Made by a program: the position numbers and the translations under genes. The notes beneath the pieces are model-generated. The model ran no database searches. It had not been told where the DNA came from and saw only the letters and a list, made by a program, of their open reading frames with translations. Positions 10,804 through 21,396 of a DNA stretch of 64,000 nt are shown in pieces. This stretch comes from Cryptomeria japonica (lineage: Eukaryota > Streptophyta > Pinopsida > Cupressales > Cupressaceae): contig NC_081407.1 of the NCBI RefSeq assembly GCF_030272615.1, forward strand, positions 138,206,897-138,270,896, in the 5' to 3' direction. How positions within the stretch are numbered: position 1 is the stretch's first letter; each line of letters starts with the position of its first letter.

Positions 10804-11970
10804 ATGAAGTGGGTAGAATCCCTACAAGCCTATACCTTTTCCATAAAACACAAGAAGGGAGTAGCCAAAAAAGTGGTTGATGCACTAAGTAGGAGAGTGC
10901 TAACCATATCTGAAATCCAATTAGAAATCATTGGGATTGATGCAATGAAAAACATGTATGTTTCAGATGAGGACTTTAAGGAGATTTACAAGGCATGTAC
11001 TGAATTTGGTGAAAGGTATCATCATGTGGAGTTTTCTGATTTTATGATCCAAGATGGACTTATTTTCAAAGGTGGGCAATTGTGCATACCAAAGTGCTCA
11101 ATGAGGACTAATATCATCAAGGAAAATCATAGTGGAGCTATGGCAGGTCATTTTGGTTTGGACAAGACACTTGAATTGGTAAGAAGGCACTATTTTTGGC
11201 CCAAATCGCAGGTTGATGTAAGAAAGTTTGTAGACACATGCACCTTTTTCCAAAAGGAAAAAGGAAGAAGTACCAATGCTGGTCTTTATCAAACCTTACC
11301 CATTCCCTCAAGACCATGGGAGAGTGTGTCAATGGACTTTGTAATGGGTTTACCTAGGACCCAAAATGGGTTTGACAGTGTATTTGTGATAGTGGATAGG
11401 TTTAGTAAAATGGCACATTTCTTGCCATGTAAGTCCACTAGTGATGCATCTTATATAGCAGATTTATTTTTTAGAGAAGTAGAAAGGATTCATGGACTTC
11501 CATTGAACATAGTGTCTGACCGGGATGCCAAATTTGTTGGCTATTTTTGGAGAACTCTATGGAGGAAAATTGGCACCACTTTGGCCTTCTCATTAGCCTA
11601 TCATCCACAAACAAATGGGTAGACATAAGTAGTAAACCAGTCATTAGGGAATTTGTTGAGATGTCTTACAAGGCAGCATGGTGAAAAATGGGATTCAATC
11701 TTACCTCAGGCTGAGTTTGCCTACAATGACACTGTAAATAGAAGCACCAGGAAGTCACCATTTTAGATTGTGTATGGGTTGCATCCAAGAGGGGTATTGG
11801 AGTTGAGAAAACTACCCCATATGAATCCCATAAGTGCAAATGGTGAGAGGTTTGTTGAAGCCATAAAAGAAGTTCACGAGCACATCAAAATACAACTTCA
11901 AAAGTCATCAGAAAAATATAAAGAACATGAAGATTAGAAAAGGAGAGAGGTACAATTTCAAGTTGGAGAT
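10804..11970 (+). pseudogene. Ty3/gypsy integrase
   Basis: In the same frame as RT, this starts with the end of the RNase H connection (LSRRVLTISE) and enters the integrase zinc region, HSGAMAGHFGLDKTLELV with the two His. The Cys pair seems damaged (CTFFQ where a CxxC is expected). The core follows with SMDFVMGLPRTQNGFD, the second Asp in IVSDRDAKFVGYFW and the YHPQTNGQ-type block, where Gln is replaced by a TAG at 11620-11622. Further stops lie near 11764 and 11935. Confidence 0.92.
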
Positions 11971-12426
11971 TTGGTTTGGGCAAATTTGAAGAAGGAGAGG
12001 TTACCTAAGGGAAAACACACTAAGCTCATGCAAAGGAAAGTAGGACCATGTCAAATCTTGAAGAAGTTTGGCACCAATGTTTATGAAATTCAATTACCAT
12101 CAGACCTTGGCATATCTCCTATTTTTAATGTTTGTGATCTAACTCCTTTTAAGGGTGACTCTAATGTAGGTAACTCACAACAGATCCTAGAAGAAGAAGC
12201 AGATATAGATTTTCCCAAACATGAGCCACCTAAACTTGAAAAAGTGTTGGACACCAAGATTGTAAAGAAGACCAGGAACAATGAGTATAAATAATACTTG
12301 ATCAAATGGAGAGGAAAACCAACCTCTGAAGCCATTTCGTTAGATGAAGATCAGATCAAGAAGCATGGAACTACATTACATGACCTCATCTCAAGTGGAC
12401 ATGAGATCCATTCACCCCGAGAGTAT
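11971..12426 (+). pseudogene. Integrase C-terminus with chromodomain-like tail
   Basis: This segment opens with the GPY/F-type module (LMQRKVGPCQILKKFGTNVYEI, abbreviated here), followed by ISPIFNVCDLTPFKGD. The tail reads LEKVLDTKIVKKTRNNEYK, a stop, then YLIKWRGKPTSEAISLDED, which is the beta-strand and WKG-like core of a chromodomain. In the chromovirus branch of Ty3/gypsy this module is thought to steer integration to particular chromatin. The coding region ends a few bases before the 3' LTR start. Confidence 0.88.
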
Positions 12427-12428
12427 GG

Positions 12429-12438
12429 TGTAGGAGAA
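12429..12438 (+). repeat. First 10 bases of the 3' LTR of G
   Basis: TGTAGGAGAA repeats the first eight bases of the 5' LTR at 6767 and is then cut by the LTR of P at 12439. It shows that P inserted into the very start of G's 3' LTR. Confidence 0.75.
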
Positions 12439-12722
12439 TGTTGGCAAATGCACACTCCAATGAGAAATTATAGGTGATTGAAGGTATTGTCATTGATGGC
12501 AACCTTACAATCCTATGGCACTGGCAGGCACCAACACAAGCATAGACACTAGCAGCAACAACGACAAGATGATTACCGGCACCCCAACCGACATGATTTT
12601 ATTTTGTATTTAATTGTAAAATATTTTTATAAAGCCGACAAGGCGAATTGTAATAAGACTCATATAAGTATGAGATCTTGTAGGATCATTTGTGTAAGTA
12701 AGGAAGTAGATTGTAATAGGCA
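12439..12722 (+). repeat. 5' LTR of P, first part
   Basis: Begins TGTTGGCAAATGCACACTCC, matching the LTR start of M read on the other strand (TGTTGGCATATGGACACTCC). It carries TATTGTCATTGATGGCAACC about 50 bases in. Interrupted at the AGGCA target of M (12718-12722). Confidence 0.88.
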
Positions 12723-13597
12723 TGTTAGGGTTCCCATAGATATTGAGAGGGGGGGTGAATCAGTATCTGACTGGTAATGTAATTTTCTTGAAATTGAATA
12801 TGCAAAACATAAAGTAACAGTATACCGGTATGCAAGAATTAATGTAAATAACAGAATCAAAAACATCCACATGAAAAGAACACCATAACACAAGATGTTT
12901 AATGAGGAAACCCGGTGTGGGAAAAACCTCGGTGGGATTTGTGACCCACAATATTCACTTACTGTCCAATAAGAGAATATTACTTACAATAGGGGCCTGC
13001 ACATGCAAGAAGGCCAACTACCTAGAGCACACTGCTCAATAAGAAGTCACACTAACTTACAATGAGAATTATGCAAATCCAATGATCTGTACTACTTTAC
13101 AATAGCATCTTTAATGCCAGATTCAATACCGGTTCTTACTCTATTCTTTACATATACCCTTGACCTACAATTCACACATTAGGTCTGCCTTATAATTTTT
13201 ATGCTTCCTATATATATCCTACAAATGACTACAATGATCTCTTTTATATACAAGAGTCAATTTACAATTTGCCAAGTCGGCTTACAATAATAAACAAAAT
13301 ATTACATATCAAAAATCCTGTCGGCCTCTGTGCTGGTATACATGTTCTTTTCTGTGCCGGTGTACATCTTTTGTGCCGGTGTCGGTGTAGAGTGATCTTG
13401 CTAATGCCATTGCACTGTCTTGTTTGAGTAATGCTTTGTCGGTATAATGTCTTGTTGGTGCCATAGGATTGCAAGGTTGCCTGTGTAATGCTTTGCTGGT
13501 ATAATGTCTTGCCGGTGCCATAGGATTGCAAGGTTGCCATCAATGACAAAACCTTCAATCATACACAATGTCTCATTGGAGTGTCCATATGCCAACA
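12723..13597 (-). repeat. 3' LTR of M
   Basis: The LTR is 875 bp, TGTTGGCATATGGACACTCC at 13597 to CCCTAACA at 12723 on the minus strand. It contains the GATTCACCCCC block near its 3' end and a GTCATTGATGGCAA motif in the first 65 bases. Short open frames in it (12660-12951, 13262-13706) recur in the other LTR copy because the LTR is repeated, and are not considered genes. Confidence 0.93.
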
Positions 13598-13760
13598 ATC
13601 TCCCCCTTTGGCATTGATGGCAGCACTCATGAGAAAATTCAAAAAGATATCCAAAAATGTGTAGACCAAAAAAGTTACCAAAAATATGAGAGCTCCCCCT
13701 GAGCATGTGATCCCTGTGCTTTGAATTTTCTCATCCTACTACTCCCCCTTTGGCATCAAT
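13598..13760 (-). promoter_or_regulatory. Polypurine tract and upstream PPT-like tracts of M
   Basis: On the minus strand AAAGGGGGAGAT directly precedes the 3' LTR and is the expected primer for plus-strand DNA synthesis. Two more G-rich tracts precede it: one near 13690 (CAGGGGGAGCT) and one near 13742 (GCCAAAGGGGGAGT). The sequence beside the functional tract (13607-13622) is the reverse complement of sequence in the U3 at 13535-13550 with one mismatch, so a stem could form with the tract in its loop. Confidence 0.85.
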
Positions 13761-13802
13761 GACAAAGGTTAGTAGATTTTGTAGTTGTACCAATCCATAA
13801 CC

Positions 13803-16800
13803 TCAACCTTGTAGTTGGGTGGTTATTATCTGAAGAATATCTCCCAAAATTAAGTTTATACCATCCATAAACTTCTTGCTATCTTTTATTGCTATCTCAG
13901 TTCTATATACTGTACCGGTGAAATGCTGCAAGTGCTCTGCCGGTGTTTTGCTTCCCTGTGTTAGTGCCTCTGAGATTTCCTTCCGCAGAGATGCTAAATA
14001 GTCCAATCTTGGACTTAGTTTAGATCTCAAAAATTTTGCCTTGTTTATTATTTTCTCTTTCTCTCTTTCTAATTTGAGCAATTCTTCCTCAAAATTTGTT
14101 ATCTTTTCCTCAAAAACTAATAATGTATCGGGTGAGTTAACAAAATTATCTGCAAGTTTATTGATCTCTTCCTGTACCTTGCTCATCTTTTTGTCTACAT
14201 CTATGGTCAAAAAGTTTATTTTACAGGTGTCTTTGTACAGAGTTTTGTATTCTTTCAATAAATTGCACAGTTCCAGTAGAAGTGTGTCAAATTCCCTATT
14301 ACACTTCTTTATTCCTTCCTCAAAGAATTTATGTTTCTCTTTTTCTACACTTTCCTTTATAGTTTCTACCTTTGTTTGCTCAAAATTTCCAGAAATATAT
14401 TTACAAAGTGTATCCAACTGGCCTAAAGAATCTTTATTGTCTATATTACAATTAGGAGCTATTGATTTCAAAAATGGAATTGAATCATCTATCGCTTTAT
14501 AAGCTTGTGAGCTATAATCAGTTATTTTCTTGATAGATTCAAGCAATACCTCTGTTACATTTGATGGTGACCCAACAAACTGAGTGCCGGTGGAAGTGAC
14601 CATGCTAGTATTGACCTCTAGTAGGTCTGTTTGTGTCTCCATCTCTTTAAGCATTGGTTTTCCTACATCATTTCTTACCAGTGGCATCTATTCTGGAGCC
14701 TTTAGCTCTATTGGTTTCTCTGTTTGTGTTCCAGATTCCATCTTTTTCTCTGAATCTACTACCGGTTGCTCTTTGTTTCCTGTTTCCGGTTGCTCTTTGT
14801 TTCTTGTTTTATCTATTGTATCCTTATCTACCACTATGTTGATTTTCTGAGTATCAACATTCACAGTATATAGGACTTCAGGATTAGGATTATTATCCTC
14901 TGTGTCCATACTCTCAGCTGTCGGTTGATCCTCTGTAGTTGTTGTTTTTACCGGTGGAGTATTTAAAGGAGGTGGGGGTAAGTTGTCTCTAATCTTGATA
15001 CTTGGTGGTCCACCAACTTTACCTTTCCCTTTATTCTTGTCCTTCTGATATACCAGAATGGGCTTGGGATTCCTATATTCTTCTTGTTTTTCTTTTTCAA
15101 CCAAGAATGTATCCCAACCATTTTCTGTTTCCTTAAAAACTTCAGTAACTCTACCTGCCATTAGTGAAATTTGCCGGTGTGCAGTGGAAAAAACTGTCCA
15201 GTTGGCCTGAGCTATCAGATCATCAATTTCCTTAGGTGAGTTGACTGGGTATACTACAAGTAATTTTTCTATTTTTATTTTCTTATCCAACTCAATTATT
15301 CCTTGCCTTCTGGCCTCAAGTCTTTTATATAGTTCATCAGGAATTTCATTTAAGACTTGCAACAAAAACTTTTTATACATGTCCATGTGTAATATGACAC
15401 TCTCTTCAACTTGTCCTTTCTCATCATCTGATAGGGTGTCATAGATTTTCCCTATGTTTTTCAATTTACCTTCCTCTGTGATCTCATTCAGTAATATGTC
15501 AAGAGGGGCCAAGTCAGTGTTTGTCTTCTTCTTCTTTTTGGGGATCAACTTCTTCTTAGGTGTGACCTTTCTGACTGGAGATCTCACGGCCTGTTGCTTC
15601 TGTCTTGTCCTTCTAGGTGAAGGAGTGGTTACCGGTGAGGGGTCTCTTTTCCTAACAACTCTTTTGAAATTTGCTGGCATATCTCCTTCTGAGGAAGTAT
15701 CTACCGGTGATAGATGAGTTTCAGGTTGTTGGGTTGCCAACTCATCTTCTGTTATGCCGGTTTTCTTTAATACATCTTCCTTTATGGCTTTTGCTTGTCT
15801 GGTTCCTTTTCTCACAAATGCCTCAACCTTTTTCACTCTCTTTTTAGATTGAATTTGACTTTCGATGGTCTCAGCACTACCAAATACATCTTCCTTTGGT
15901 TCATTGGGGGCTTCCAAAAGTTCTTTGGCATAAGTTTCCACTATGTGGTCATCTGTTTCATACCCCATCTCTGTTACCCAGACTGTCCTTGGGATGACTG
16001 CTTCCATCTAGACCTCATCCTTTTTTATTACAAAACATATATCATCCTTGTATTTGTTGACAATTTCCTATGATAGTCTGATTATTTTATTCATTCTGAC
16101 TTTTAGTGCTTGAAAATACTCACTGATATTCTTTTCTCTATTTTCACCCATGTTGTTGAATAAGTCAGATAATTGTTTTCCTACCGGTATGTCAAATCCA
16201 AAATCCTTGTTGCCTATACTAGGAGCCTGTTTTGTTATATGTAGCATTAAGCATACAAGTAAATTTCCAAATCTAAAGGTTCCTTTCTTATCCTTCTTGA
16301 TTTTTGCTAAATTGTCAATTAACTCATCCTTTAACCATTCATAGATATCAATTTTTACATTGTCCTTAACCATGTCATAAGCACTCTTTATGCATAAACT
16401 AGAAACTGAGTTAAGCCTATTAGCATGAGTTGCTTTGTAACCTAGAATCATGCTAACAAATCTAACATTTGTATCGGTCACATCATTAACCCTCAATGAT
16501 CTCTTGTCGGATGTTGCACGAGTTAAGTTTGTTACTAAGTCATTGGAGACCTTCTTGGTTTTCTCAGGTCTATTACCAGTGGAAGGTAACCCTATTACTG
16601 CTTTCACAGCTTCCTTTGTAATTTTATGCACTGAGTCAAGCCAAAAGAATGAACCATGTACCCTACTCAGAACTATCCTAACCACTTCCTTGGGAAATTC
16701 AGGAATGCAGAGGATTTCAGTGAATCCTAGGGTTTCAACAATTTTATGTTCAAGTTTCACATTCCCAGAGTTGTCACATATAATAGACTTACACATGTTT

Positions 16801-17015
16801 TTGATTTCTTCATCACCTAATTCCTCTATGTTGCAATGAATATACATTCTAGGGTCATCTGCATAAACAACACCTTTTGGAATTTTTGAAAAAGCACCAG
16901 TGTTGTCATCTTTCTTAGCTACTTCGGGAACTAGCTGAAACATGGGCCTAGGTCATTTTATAGCGTCGACTATTGTAGGGTTTGCTATGAATTCAGGTGT
17001 AGAGGAGGATGCCAT
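13803..17015 (-). pseudogene. ORF2 of M, large protein of unknown function
   Basis: One reading frame of 1,070 codons runs from ATG at 17013-17015 (MASSSTPEFIANP) to 13803, broken only by stops at 16953-16955 (TGA), 16068-16070, 16008-16010 and 14688-14690 (TAG). The copy in P has sense codons at least at the first three. Regions: residues about 25-330, a conserved domain (FFWLDSVHKITKEAV, SDKRSLRVNDVTD, MILGYKATHANRLNS, TFRFGNLLVCLMLHI); about 335-440, a VRTVWV-like block and acidic linker; about 445-500, very basic (RKRDPSPVTTPSPRRTRQKQ, then PKKKLIPKKKKK), a likely nuclear signal; about 500-680, helical; about 680-800, Pro/Thr-rich with TQT motifs; about 860-1050, coiled coil. No polymerase, protease, integrase or membrane segment. 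The first domain loosely recalls plant mobile-domain or transposon-associated proteins, but I cannot name it. Confidence 0.85.
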
Positions 17016-17321
17016 GATGATAAATACCTTTTTCTACCTTTGGATGGATTGATTTCTGAAGTGCTTTGCCTCTTTGCTCAGAATGCCTTAGCTCAGAAAT
17101 CTTCACGCTCTCTGAAAGTTTGAATTCACAGTGAAATGAAATGGAGCCAAAAAGCTTATTTTATAAAGACTTTTCTGCTACCTACCACATTAATTGCTTG
17201 CCAGTAATGTATTAGCTTAACTTTATTTGTTGGTAATGAATGATTTTCAACTTCTTTTCTCTAACCGAGGGAATAATAGCACATGTGTCATTAGATTGCC
17301 AAACCCTCAAGATAATTTTCT

Positions 17322-18483
17322 TCAATTTGATGAAGAACATCCTACCGGTGGAGCATTGCTTTGTCCTCCCAGTGGAGCATCACATTGTCCTGCCGGTGGA
17401 GCATTTGTTGGTTCTACCAGTGGAGGAGTATCCCTAATAGTTAGATCACCTTTTCTAATCCATTGCTTTGAAAATTCTTGCTTAACCTCTTCAACCTTTT
17501 CTTTATCTTTTAAGCTAGTACTTCTGTTATCTACCGGTGTACCTTTACTTCTACAAAATTTAGCAATATGACCAATCTTGTTACATGCATAACAAGTTAC
17601 ATTATTTTTCTGAATAGCTTTCCCATAACCTATGCCAATTTGTGTTCTACATTTATTTGATAAATGACCAAATCTTCCACAAACATAACATCTTACATTC
17701 ATTCTGCAATTTTCAGAGTTATGACCAATTTTGTTGCATTTGGAGCATTGACCGGTGGGAGGATTGATATTTTGATAATTCCTAGATCTACATTCATTTG
17801 CCCTATGACCATATTTATTGCAATTAAAGAATTTTCCATTGAATTTGTAAGTATTAGAAGGTCTTACCGGTTTGCTGTGATCCTGGGTATTTGTAGTACA
17901 AGAGCTTTCTCCAACTTCAAATCCAATTCCAGAAGTATCACCTTTGGGTTTTTGATTCTTCAATAAGGTACCAAGTTCTTTTGAGCTTTTCTTGAATTTT
18001 TCTTTGTGTTGGTTTGCAGTTTCCAATTCCCTTTCCAAGATTTCTTTTTGTCTCATTAGTTCATTCGAGTCATTTTGAGTATGCATCAGATCTATTTTCA
18101 ACATGTCATTTTCAAAGCTAAGTCTTGTGTTCTCATTTGTTGCATCACTTATTCTTCTGGTCAATTCTTCTTCATTCTTTTTTTTGTCCCCAATCTCTTT
18201 GCAAAATCTCATAGTCATATCCTACATTTCATTTTTTGTTGTCATGATCTCTTGTTTCAATTTGCTTATCATATCATTTTGGTGATTCCTTTTCATCATT
18301 CTCATTTTGCAATTTTTCACAAAGTTCTCTTCTCTTTTTTCTTATAACAGTAAGATTTTCTTGAAGTGCCTGAATAATGTCCTGAGCTGCTTTTAAATCA
18401 TCTTCTAATTTGATATTTTCCAACTTCTCTACATCATAGTCAATAAGAGCTCTTTCAAGTTGCTTCATCAGATTTTCCATCTT
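17322..18483 (-). pseudogene. ORF1 of M, Gag-like coiled-coil protein with four CCHC knuckles
   Basis: Translation starts at the ATG at 18483, 68 bases after the LTR end (MENLMKQLERALIDYDVEKL). The first part, about 70 residues, is a coiled coil ending at a TGA at 18274. A one-base shift and a TAG separate it from the main frame (18218-17322). That continues the coiled coil (FCKEIGDKKKNEEELTRR, LMRQKEILERELETANQ) and then carries four knuckles: CNKYGHRANEC, CSKCNKIGHNSENC, CYVCGRFGHLSNKC and CYACNKIGHIAKFC. The first has lost its leading spacing slightly (FFNCNKYG). Such arrays bind nucleic acid, and a role as nucleocapsid-like packaging protein is inferred. No UBN2 capsid domain is recognisable. 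Confidence 0.85.
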
Positions 18484-18536
18484 TACCGGTGTCAAGATCT
18501 TCCTCAAGTTGTTAGGCTTCTGAAAATAGAGGACCA

Positions 18537-18551
18537 GGCTCTGATACCAAT
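18537..18551 (-). promoter_or_regulatory. Primer-binding site of M
   Basis: The minus strand reads ATTGGTATCAGAGCC directly after the 5' LTR, the initiator-Met tRNA site, identical to that of P and C1. Confidence 0.95.
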
Positions 18552-19429
18552 TGTTAGGGTTCCCACAGATACTGAAAGGGGGGGGGGTGAATTGGTATCT
18601 GACCGGTAATGTAATTTTCTTGAAACTGAATATGCAAAACATAAAGTAACAGTATACCAGTATGCAAGAATTAATGTAAATAACAGAATCAAAAACATCC
18701 ACATGAAAAGAACACCATAACACAAGATGTTTAACGAGGAAACCCAGTGTGGGAAAAACCTTGGTGGGACTTGTGACCCACAATATTTACTTACTGGCCA
18801 ATAAGAGAATATTAGTTACAATAGGAGCCTGCACATGCAAGAAGGGCAACTGCCTAGAGCACACTGCTTGATAAGAAGTCACACTGACTTACAATGAGGA
18901 TTATGCAAATCCAATTATCTGTACTGCTTTACAATAGCATCTTTAATGCCAGATTCAGTACCGGTTCTTGCCCTGTTCTTTACATATACCCTTGACCTAC
19001 AATTTGCACATTAGGTCTGCCTTATAATTTTTATGCTTCCTATATATATCCTACAAATGACTACAATGATCTCTTTTATATACAAGAGTCATTTTACAAT
19101 TTGCCAAGTCGGCTTACAATAATAAACAAAATATTACATATCAAAAATCATGTCGACCTCTGTGCCGGTATACATGTTATTTTCTGTGCCGGTGTACATC
19201 TTCTGTGCCGGTGTCGGTGTAGAGTGATCTTACTGATGCCGGTGCACTGTCTTGTTTGAGTAATGCTTTGCTGATATAATGTCTTGCCAGTGCCATAGGA
19301 TTGCAAGGTTGCCTATGTAATGCTTTGCAGGTATAATGTCTTGCTGGTGCCATAGGATTGCAAGGTTGCCATCAATGACAAAACCTTCAATCACACACAA
19401 TGTCTCATTGGAGTGTCCATATGCCAACA
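18552..19429 (-). repeat. 5' LTR of M
   Basis: The LTR is 878 bp, TGTTGGCATATGGACACTCC at 19429 to CCCTAACA at 18552 on the minus strand. It aligns with the 3' LTR (12723-13597) over its whole length with scattered substitutions and a different G-run length in the GATTCACCCCC block. Confidence 0.94.
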
Positions 19430-19920
19430 AGGCAGATGCGATCATGTGAATATTAAGGTAGATTTTGGAATAAGGTTTATGGAAGTTGTATGAGCTTAAA
19501 CCAGTACTGAACCTGGCATAGCAGATGCTAAACCGAAGCAGTACATGATATTGGATTTGTATAATCCATTTTTGTAAGTCAGTGAGACTTCCCTTTTTGT
19601 ATTTAAGCAGTGAGCTTTAGGCAGTTCGCCTTCCTGCATTTGCAGGCCCCTATTGTAAGTAATATTCATTTATTGGTCAGTGAGTGATTATTGTGGGTCG
19701 CAAATCCCACCAAGGTTTTTCCCACACTGGGTTTCCTCGTTAAAAATATTGTTTTATGGTGTGCTTTCTATGTTGTGGTTATTGATCTTATTTACTGCAT
19801 TATTTCTGGTTTACTAGTACACTGTTTTGGAATGCAATTTGTTTAATAAGATTAGAAAATATGTTAACCGGCAAGATATTGATTCACCCCACCCTCTCAG
19901 TATCTTTGGGAAGCCTAACA
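19430..19920 (+). repeat. 5' LTR of P, second part
   Basis: Resumes after M with the repeated AGGCA target and ends GAAGCCTAACA at 19920. It includes GATTCACCCCACCCTCTCAG, the shared LTR 3' block. Joined with 12439-12717 it gives an LTR of about 770 bp, somewhat shorter than those of M. Confidence 0.88.
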
Positions 19921-19938
19921 ATTGGTATCAGAGCCTAG
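19921..19938 (+). promoter_or_regulatory. Primer-binding site of P
   Basis: ATTGGTATCAGAGCCTAG directly follows the LTR end, the initiator-Met tRNA site. Confidence 0.94.
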
Positions 19939-19991
19939 TCCTCTATTTTCAAAATCCTAACAACTTGAGGAAGATTTTGACACTGGTACAT

Positions 19992-21093
19992 ATGGAAAAT
20001 TTGAGAAAGCAATTGGAAACAACTCTTACAGATTATGATGCAGAAAAGTTGAAAAATATGAAACTTGAAGATGATCTGAAGGCTACACAGGAAATCATTC
20101 AAGGACTTCAAGAAAATCTCACTATTGCTAGGAACAAAAGAAGAGAACTTCATGAGAAGATACAGAGTGATGACGATGATGAAAAATAAACTCTTAATGA
20201 TCTTGTAAGCAAGTTGAAGCAAGAAAATATGACCTCAAGACATGACTATGAGGTTTTGTAAAGACATTGAAGACTGAAAGAAGAATGAAGATGACTTGAC
20301 TAGGAAAATCAATGATGCTGGAAATGAAAATATAAGACAAAGTCATGAAATTGATATGTTGAAGATAGGTATGATTCACTTGGAGCATGATAAAACTGAA
20401 CTCATGAGACAGAAAGATTTCTTAGAAAATGAGTTGGCTACTACAAATCAACACAAGGAGAAATTCAAGAAAAGTTCAGAAGAACTTGATGCAATGCTGA
20501 AAAATCAAAAACCTAATGGAGATACTAATGGTCTCGGCTTTGAAGTTGGTGAAAGCTCCAAGACTGCAAACAATCACGATCATAGTAAACCGGTAAGACA
20601 ACCTAATGCCTACAAATTTTATGAAAAATGCTTTAACTGCAACAAGTATTGTCAGAGAGAAAGTTAGTGTAGATCTAGAAACTATCAGAACACCAATGCA
20701 CCCACTAGTCAATGTTCTAAATGCAACAAAGTTGGTCATAATTCAGAAAACTGCAGAATGAATGTAAGATGTTATGTTTGTGGAAGATTTGGACACTTAT
20801 CTAATCTATGCAGAACACATACTAGCATAGGATATGGAAAAGCTCTTCAGAAAAATAATGTGACTTGATATTCTTGTAACAAGATTGGACATATTGCAAA
20901 ATTTTGTAGAAGTAAGGTATCATCGGCAAATAACAAAGGACCCAGTTTGAAAGGTAAAGAGAAGGTTGAAGAAGTAAAGCAAGAATTTTCAAAACAATGG
21001 ATTAGAAAGTTAGATATGAATGTCAATGAAGCTATTCCTTTACCGGTAGAACAGAGTATCACTCCACCAGCAGGATTTTCTTCATCTAACTGA
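19992..21093 (+). pseudogene. ORF1 of P, Gag-like coiled-coil protein with CCHC knuckles
   Basis: Starts with MENLRKQLETTLTDYDAEKL at 19992, 72 bases after the LTR, colinear with ORF1 of M. A coiled coil runs to a TAA near 20189, then frames shift. 20296-20667 continues with DMLKIGMIHLEHDKTELMRQ and the first knuckle, damaged (CFNCNKYCQRES*, the His lost). The next knuckles are CSKCNKVGHNSENC, CYVCGRFGHLSNLC and a fourth (YSCNKIGHIAKFC) whose first Cys follows a TGA. It ends with GFSSSN and a TGA at 21091. The M copy explains each break as point damage. Confidence 0.83.
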
Positions 21094-21396
21094 AAAGAAA
21101 TCCTTTTGGGGGTATGGCAATGGATTGAAAAACATGCTAGTTTACCCTCGGTTGATGGTGAGAAGTTGAATTACTTCTTTACCGACAGATATGTTAAGTT
21201 TCAATTAACCGGTAGGCATTTAATGTGGTAGTTGAAGGAAATGACATTATAAAGCAAGCATTTATCACTCTTTTCCATTCACCGAGCATTCAAATTTCCT
21301 TAGAGCACGAAAAACCCAAGCGAAGGCATCCACAATGAGAAGTGAAGCAAATCATTCAAGCATTCAAGCCTAAAGGCAGATTAAGGTATTTATAGA

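Larger units (their letters stand above)
6767..12438 (+). mobile_element. Ty3/gypsy chromovirus-like retrotransposon G, 3' LTR cut off
   Basis: The order is 5' LTR, Gag, protease, RT, RNase H, integrase and chromodomain-like tail, the Ty3/gypsy order (integrase after RT). The 3' LTR begins at 12429 (TGTAGGAG, matching the 5' LTR start at 6767) but is cut after 10 bases by the LTR of element P. The rest of the 3' LTR is not visible elsewhere in the window. Coding sequence lies in one frame to about 9698 and another from 9724, with about nine further premature stops, so the copy is old and inactive. Confidence 0.92.
12723..19429 (-). mobile_element. Complete large non-autonomous LTR element M
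   Basis: This 6,707-bp element lies on the minus strand with two LTRs of about 875-878 bp. A perfect 5-bp target duplication, AGGCA, flanks it (12718-12722 and 19430-19434). It has an initiator-Met primer site (18537-18551), a polypurine tract next to the 3' LTR (13598-13609) and two coding regions, ORF1 and ORF2. No pol domain of any kind can be found on either strand. It inserted into the 5' LTR of its relative P in the opposite orientation. The LTRs differ by scattered substitutions, many of them C-to-T type at CCGG, so insertion is not recent. Confidence 0.95.

Noticed and set aside
6767-12438. Integrated plant pararetrovirus (caulimovirid)
   Set aside because: The element has LTRs, a primer site, an integrase and a chromodomain-like tail, which fit Ty3/gypsy and not caulimovirids. 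No movement protein is seen.
12660-13706. Minus-strand open frames in the 3' LTR of M, repeated at 18274-18783 and 19230-19445
   Set aside because: The similarity arises because the LTR itself is repeated. Frames are not intact in P, and no known domain is present.
14041-14850. Plus-strand open frames opposite ORF2 of M (14041-14502, 14584-14850)
   Set aside because: They are low-complexity Ser/Phe-rich shadows of the Lys/Glu-rich minus-strand frame, which is supported by homology to P and F.
13803-17015. ORF2 as an envelope-like protein (as in some SIRE-type copia elements)
   Set aside because: No signal peptide or membrane segment is visible and there is no pol upstream. The basic middle suggests a nuclear or nucleic-acid protein instead.
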